From Ignelater luminosus (Eukaryota > Arthropoda > Insecta > Coleoptera > Elateridae), in contig VTPC01000803.1 in the NCBI GenBank assembly GCA_011009095.1, positions 71,517 through 135,516 on the forward strand: a stretch of 64,000 nucleotides of DNA, read 5' to 3'. Made by a program: the position numbers and the translations under genes. Each line of letters starts with the position of its first letter. The stretch's first letter is position 1. The notes under the pieces are model-generated. The model did not search any database and was not told the DNA's origin. It saw nothing but the letters and a program-made list of their open reading frames with translations. Of this stretch, positions 61,691-64,000 are shown in pieces.

Positions 61691-62352
61691 TAAACAAATT
61701 GCTTTGCATGAACTATGTCACTATCTTATGAAAATTGCATGTGTATGATTGTCCAGTCAAGTAGTATCCATAAGCACAACATGTTTATATGCATCTGTGA
61801 TCAAGTGTACGGACAACTTTATGGCAGCATCAACTAAATAATACTGCTTCTTGCTTATCAGTTGTAAAATATAACTCCTGTTAAGAGACTGCAGCTGCAA
61901 GGCTGTTGATACACGTTCATCACCCAGATACCCTGCAAGAGAGCATGCGATTCAAACTCCCACACCTCGTTCGAGGTCTATAGTAGAGTAGGCATTTGAA
62001 CAAAAACAAGCAAAATTGACAGTGTTGTCAAATTAAACATTCTGTCTTGGAATACTAAAGATAGTTGTGGCTGCAGTAGAATAGCAGTTATGTTAAAAAA
62101 AACAAAAGTGGTATAGGAAGAAACACTTTTTTACAAATTTTAAAAATTACAATTGTTATAAAATTCCAATTTAATAAATGCATAAAAAACTAGATGGTCT
62201 CGAAGATACAAATTTGACAGATAAATGTCAGGGTACAAAAGTCAGACTATTTTTCTTTTAGTCTTCATTGGATAAATTATAATTACCTAGTTAAGAAATA
62301 GTTTAAGAGATATTGAAAAGTTTTGTTTATGTTTTGAGAAACTACTTGTCTA

Positions 62353-62642
62353 CAGGACCGGATTTACTCTGGTGTTGGCCTCTAGGCAAAAATTGTCAGT
62401 GGCCCCCATGTAAGGGCAGAATTTTCTAAAAAATTAGATTTTTAGAAATTTGTAAAGGTATAGAAAATCGAATCAAAAAATATTCTTTAAAAAATCATAA
62501 TTTTAATTTAAAAATGATTCAAGAAATTTGTTCTTTTCTATCCCTGTTTATTGATCTTTATTCTTTATAATGCAAACATAAAATCTTTTGGTGGAGGCCC
62601 CTAGGCACTGTTTCAATTGCTTATAAGGTAAATCTGGCCCTG
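62353..62642. mobile_element. hAT-type MITE copy B, 290 bp
   Basis: Starts CAGGACCGGATTTACTCTGG and ends with AAATCTGGCCCTG. The left 60 bp and right 110 bp closely match copy A at 42212-42672 (for example GGTGGAGGCCCCTAGGCACT), but about 170 bp of the middle is missing. The flanking octamers do not match. Confidence 0.7.
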
Positions 62643-63169
62643 CACTCTTTTATGTGTCATTTGTTTCTACAAATTTAAATTATGAATTTTTGACAAATGT
62701 CTGACAAGCATATTCTCATCTAACCCCCAACATTTATTTGCCCAATTCATATCACTTTATTCTATAAAAAACAAGCTTTTTCACTCAAGTATTTATTTTA
62801 ATAATTTTTAAGTAGTTGCAGTGGAAATTTGATTAGCCAAAAAAGACAGTTTAAGTTAATGTTTCTTTTGGTCATAATAAAATACAAATACAGTTTTCTT
62901 GGATTTAATACTGCAAAACTGAAATTTTCTTTTTGAGACTTGGTTGATCAAATTTCTACTGTATACATAAACTTTCACAATTATTGCTGTGATTCATTTA
63001 ATAAGCAATGTATGTTATAAATACAGTCAATAAGGAAAAAGAAAAATAAAAGTTAACAAGTAAGTAATGACAAAGAAAATCCACCATTTGAAACAGGAAG
63101 AGGTTAATATGATCTGGAAGTTTTAAAAATTTAATTAAAAGTACATATATCTAAACTCTTTAAAAATAA

Positions 63170-63175
63170 TTTATT
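63170..63175 (-). promoter_or_regulatory. Candidate poly(A) signal of ABCF1
   Basis: AATAAA on the minus strand about 80 bp downstream of the ABCF1 stop codon, in a usual position. Confidence 0.45.
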
Positions 63176-63253
63176 TGATGATATACCATTCCAACAAGCA
63201 TTTACACATAAATACTACTCCAGTTTAGAATTATTCATAAAAAAATAATTTAA

Positions 63254-64000
63254 TTACTGAGCAACAGCAGCATTGGCTGCTATACTTGGATTATTAACAA
63301 CTTCTCCTAAGCTTTCTAACAATTCCTTTCTATAGTCATCGAAATCACCATCTACTTCATTAATTGTTTGATCTTCGATGATAAATAGGGTACATTCAGT
63401 TTCTCTAATAAGTCTTTCGTCGTGGGAAACTATTATTACACCACCTTTATAACCATTTATAGCATCTGCTAATGCATCAATTGATTCTATATCAAGATTA
63501 TTTGTAGGTTCATCTAGAATTACAACATCTGGTGCATTTAAACATAATTCTGCTAAAGCAACTCTGGCTTTTTGACCTCCTGATAAATCTTTCATTTTAA
63601 TAGTGTGAGCATGGCTTACAAGACCAAAAGTACCTAACTGTTTGCGAGCTTTCTCATATGGCAAATCAAATAATCTCATTAAATATTCAGATGGAGTTTC
63701 TTCTGCAGTTAAGTGCTCACCAGAGTGCTGGTCAAATCTACCAATATGTAACCTATGGTTTTTTCTAAGTTCCCCCTTATTTGCGCTTAAATCACCAGTT
63801 AGTAATTTAAGAAATGTTGATTTTCCTACACCATTAGGTCCAACAATTGCTATGCGGCTGTTAAGGTCAATACCAAAATCAGTTTCTATAAAAAGAGGTT
63901 TTTGTCCAGAATAAGCAAATGTCACATTATGTAATCCCAAAATTGGTGGTTGTAATGGTGGTGGATCAGGAAATGAGAATTTTACAATGTAGTCTCGAGG
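63254..64000 (-). CDS. ABCF1: ABC-F ATPase, ABCF1 (ABC50)-like, C-terminal part
   Basis: The frame is open from the right edge ([20 protein letters not shown]) to a stop at 63254, giving 248 residues of the second nucleotide-binding domain. Numbered from the edge, Walker A is GPNGVGKST (54-62), the ABC signature is LSGGQ (139-143), Walker B is VVILDEP (159-165) and the switch His is in VSHDER (191-196). FPDPPPL before [11 protein letters not shown], and RKNHRLHIG, fit animal ABCF1 better than ABCF2 or ABCF3. ABC-F proteins have no membrane domains. ABCF1 binds eIF2 and ribosomes and supports translation initiation. The acidic N-terminal region and the first ATPase domain lie outside the window. 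No intron is seen in this part. Confidence 0.92.
   Translation of the reverse strand, partial: PRDYIVKFSFPDPPPLQPPILGLHNVTFAYSGQKPLFIETDFGIDLNSRIAIVGPNGVGKSTFLKLLTGDLSANKGELRKNHRLHIGRFDQHSGEHLTAEETPSEYLMRLFDLPYEKARKQLGTFGLVSHAHTIKMKDLSGGQKARVALAELCLNAPDVVILDEPTNNLDIESIDALADAINGYKGGVIIVSHDERLIRETECTLFIIEDQTINEVDGDFDDYRKELLESLGEVVNNPSIAANAAVAQ

Overview
This is an AT-rich (roughly two-thirds A+T by eye) eukaryotic window with spliced genes and a dense load of decayed transposons. It fits an insect nuclear genome: the two clearest genes are inhibitor-of-apoptosis (IAP) genes of the Drosophila Diap2 type, and the repeats are Tc1/mariner, hAT-like, P-like, copia, LINE and MITE elements. The order of insect cannot be fixed from the sequence. 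There is one 400-N assembly gap (8367-8766).

Host genes. Three genes are supported, all on the minus strand. At 27844-28872 is a two-exon IAP with two BIR domains and a C-terminal RING (320 residues). At 50448-58801 is a two-exon Diap2/cIAP-like gene with three BIRs, a UBA and a RING (525 residues) and a 6.8-kb intron full of transposon remnants. At 63254-64000 is the C-terminal part of an ABCF1-like ABC-F ATPase that runs off the right edge. The small IAP looks like a local duplicate of the large one: its two BIRs match BIR2 and BIR3, its RING matches, and the single intron sits at the same place and phase. It lacks BIR1 and the UBA. Two GC-richer stretches on the plus strand (2952-3046 and 4378-4549) look like orphan exons of an unidentified gene.

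Mobile-element layout. 0.8-2.4 kb: a nearly complete Tc1 element with 170-bp TIRs. 8.3-11.7 kb: a DDE_3-type transposase cut by the gap, then a broken Tc1 transposase. 12.7-16.3 kb: small TIR elements, two of them almost abutting. 26.6-27.7 kb: a 551-bp fold-back element and a MITE just behind the small IAP. 30.8-32.1 kb: a strongly A-over-T skewed tract. 33.0-34.7 kb: a MITE and a composite repeat. 36.3-42.7 kb: a nested zone with a P-like transposase fragment, a 76-bp tandem array, a 1.78-kb hAT-like insertion with a perfect 8-bp target duplication and a GC-rich interior, inverted flanking repeats, and a second hAT-type MITE. 43.3-48.0 kb: a copia-type LTR element inside an apparent MITE. 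48.3-49.9 kb: a tRNA-derived SINE and a solo LTR carrying heat-shock-element motifs, less than 600 bp beyond the Diap2 stop codon. 51-57.8 kb: the Diap2 intron with mariner, Tc1, LINE and MITE remnants.

How the genes work together: both IAPs are predicted cytosolic E3 ubiquitin ligases of the caspase-restraint and Imd/NF-kB signalling type, and ABCF1 is a translation-initiation factor. Only the two IAPs are functionally related. I found no CRISPR array, rRNA gene or intact tRNA gene. The strongest candidates for something new are the shortened Diap2 paralogue, whose likely poly(A) signal lies in a MITE, and the hAT-like element with a GC-rich cargo.
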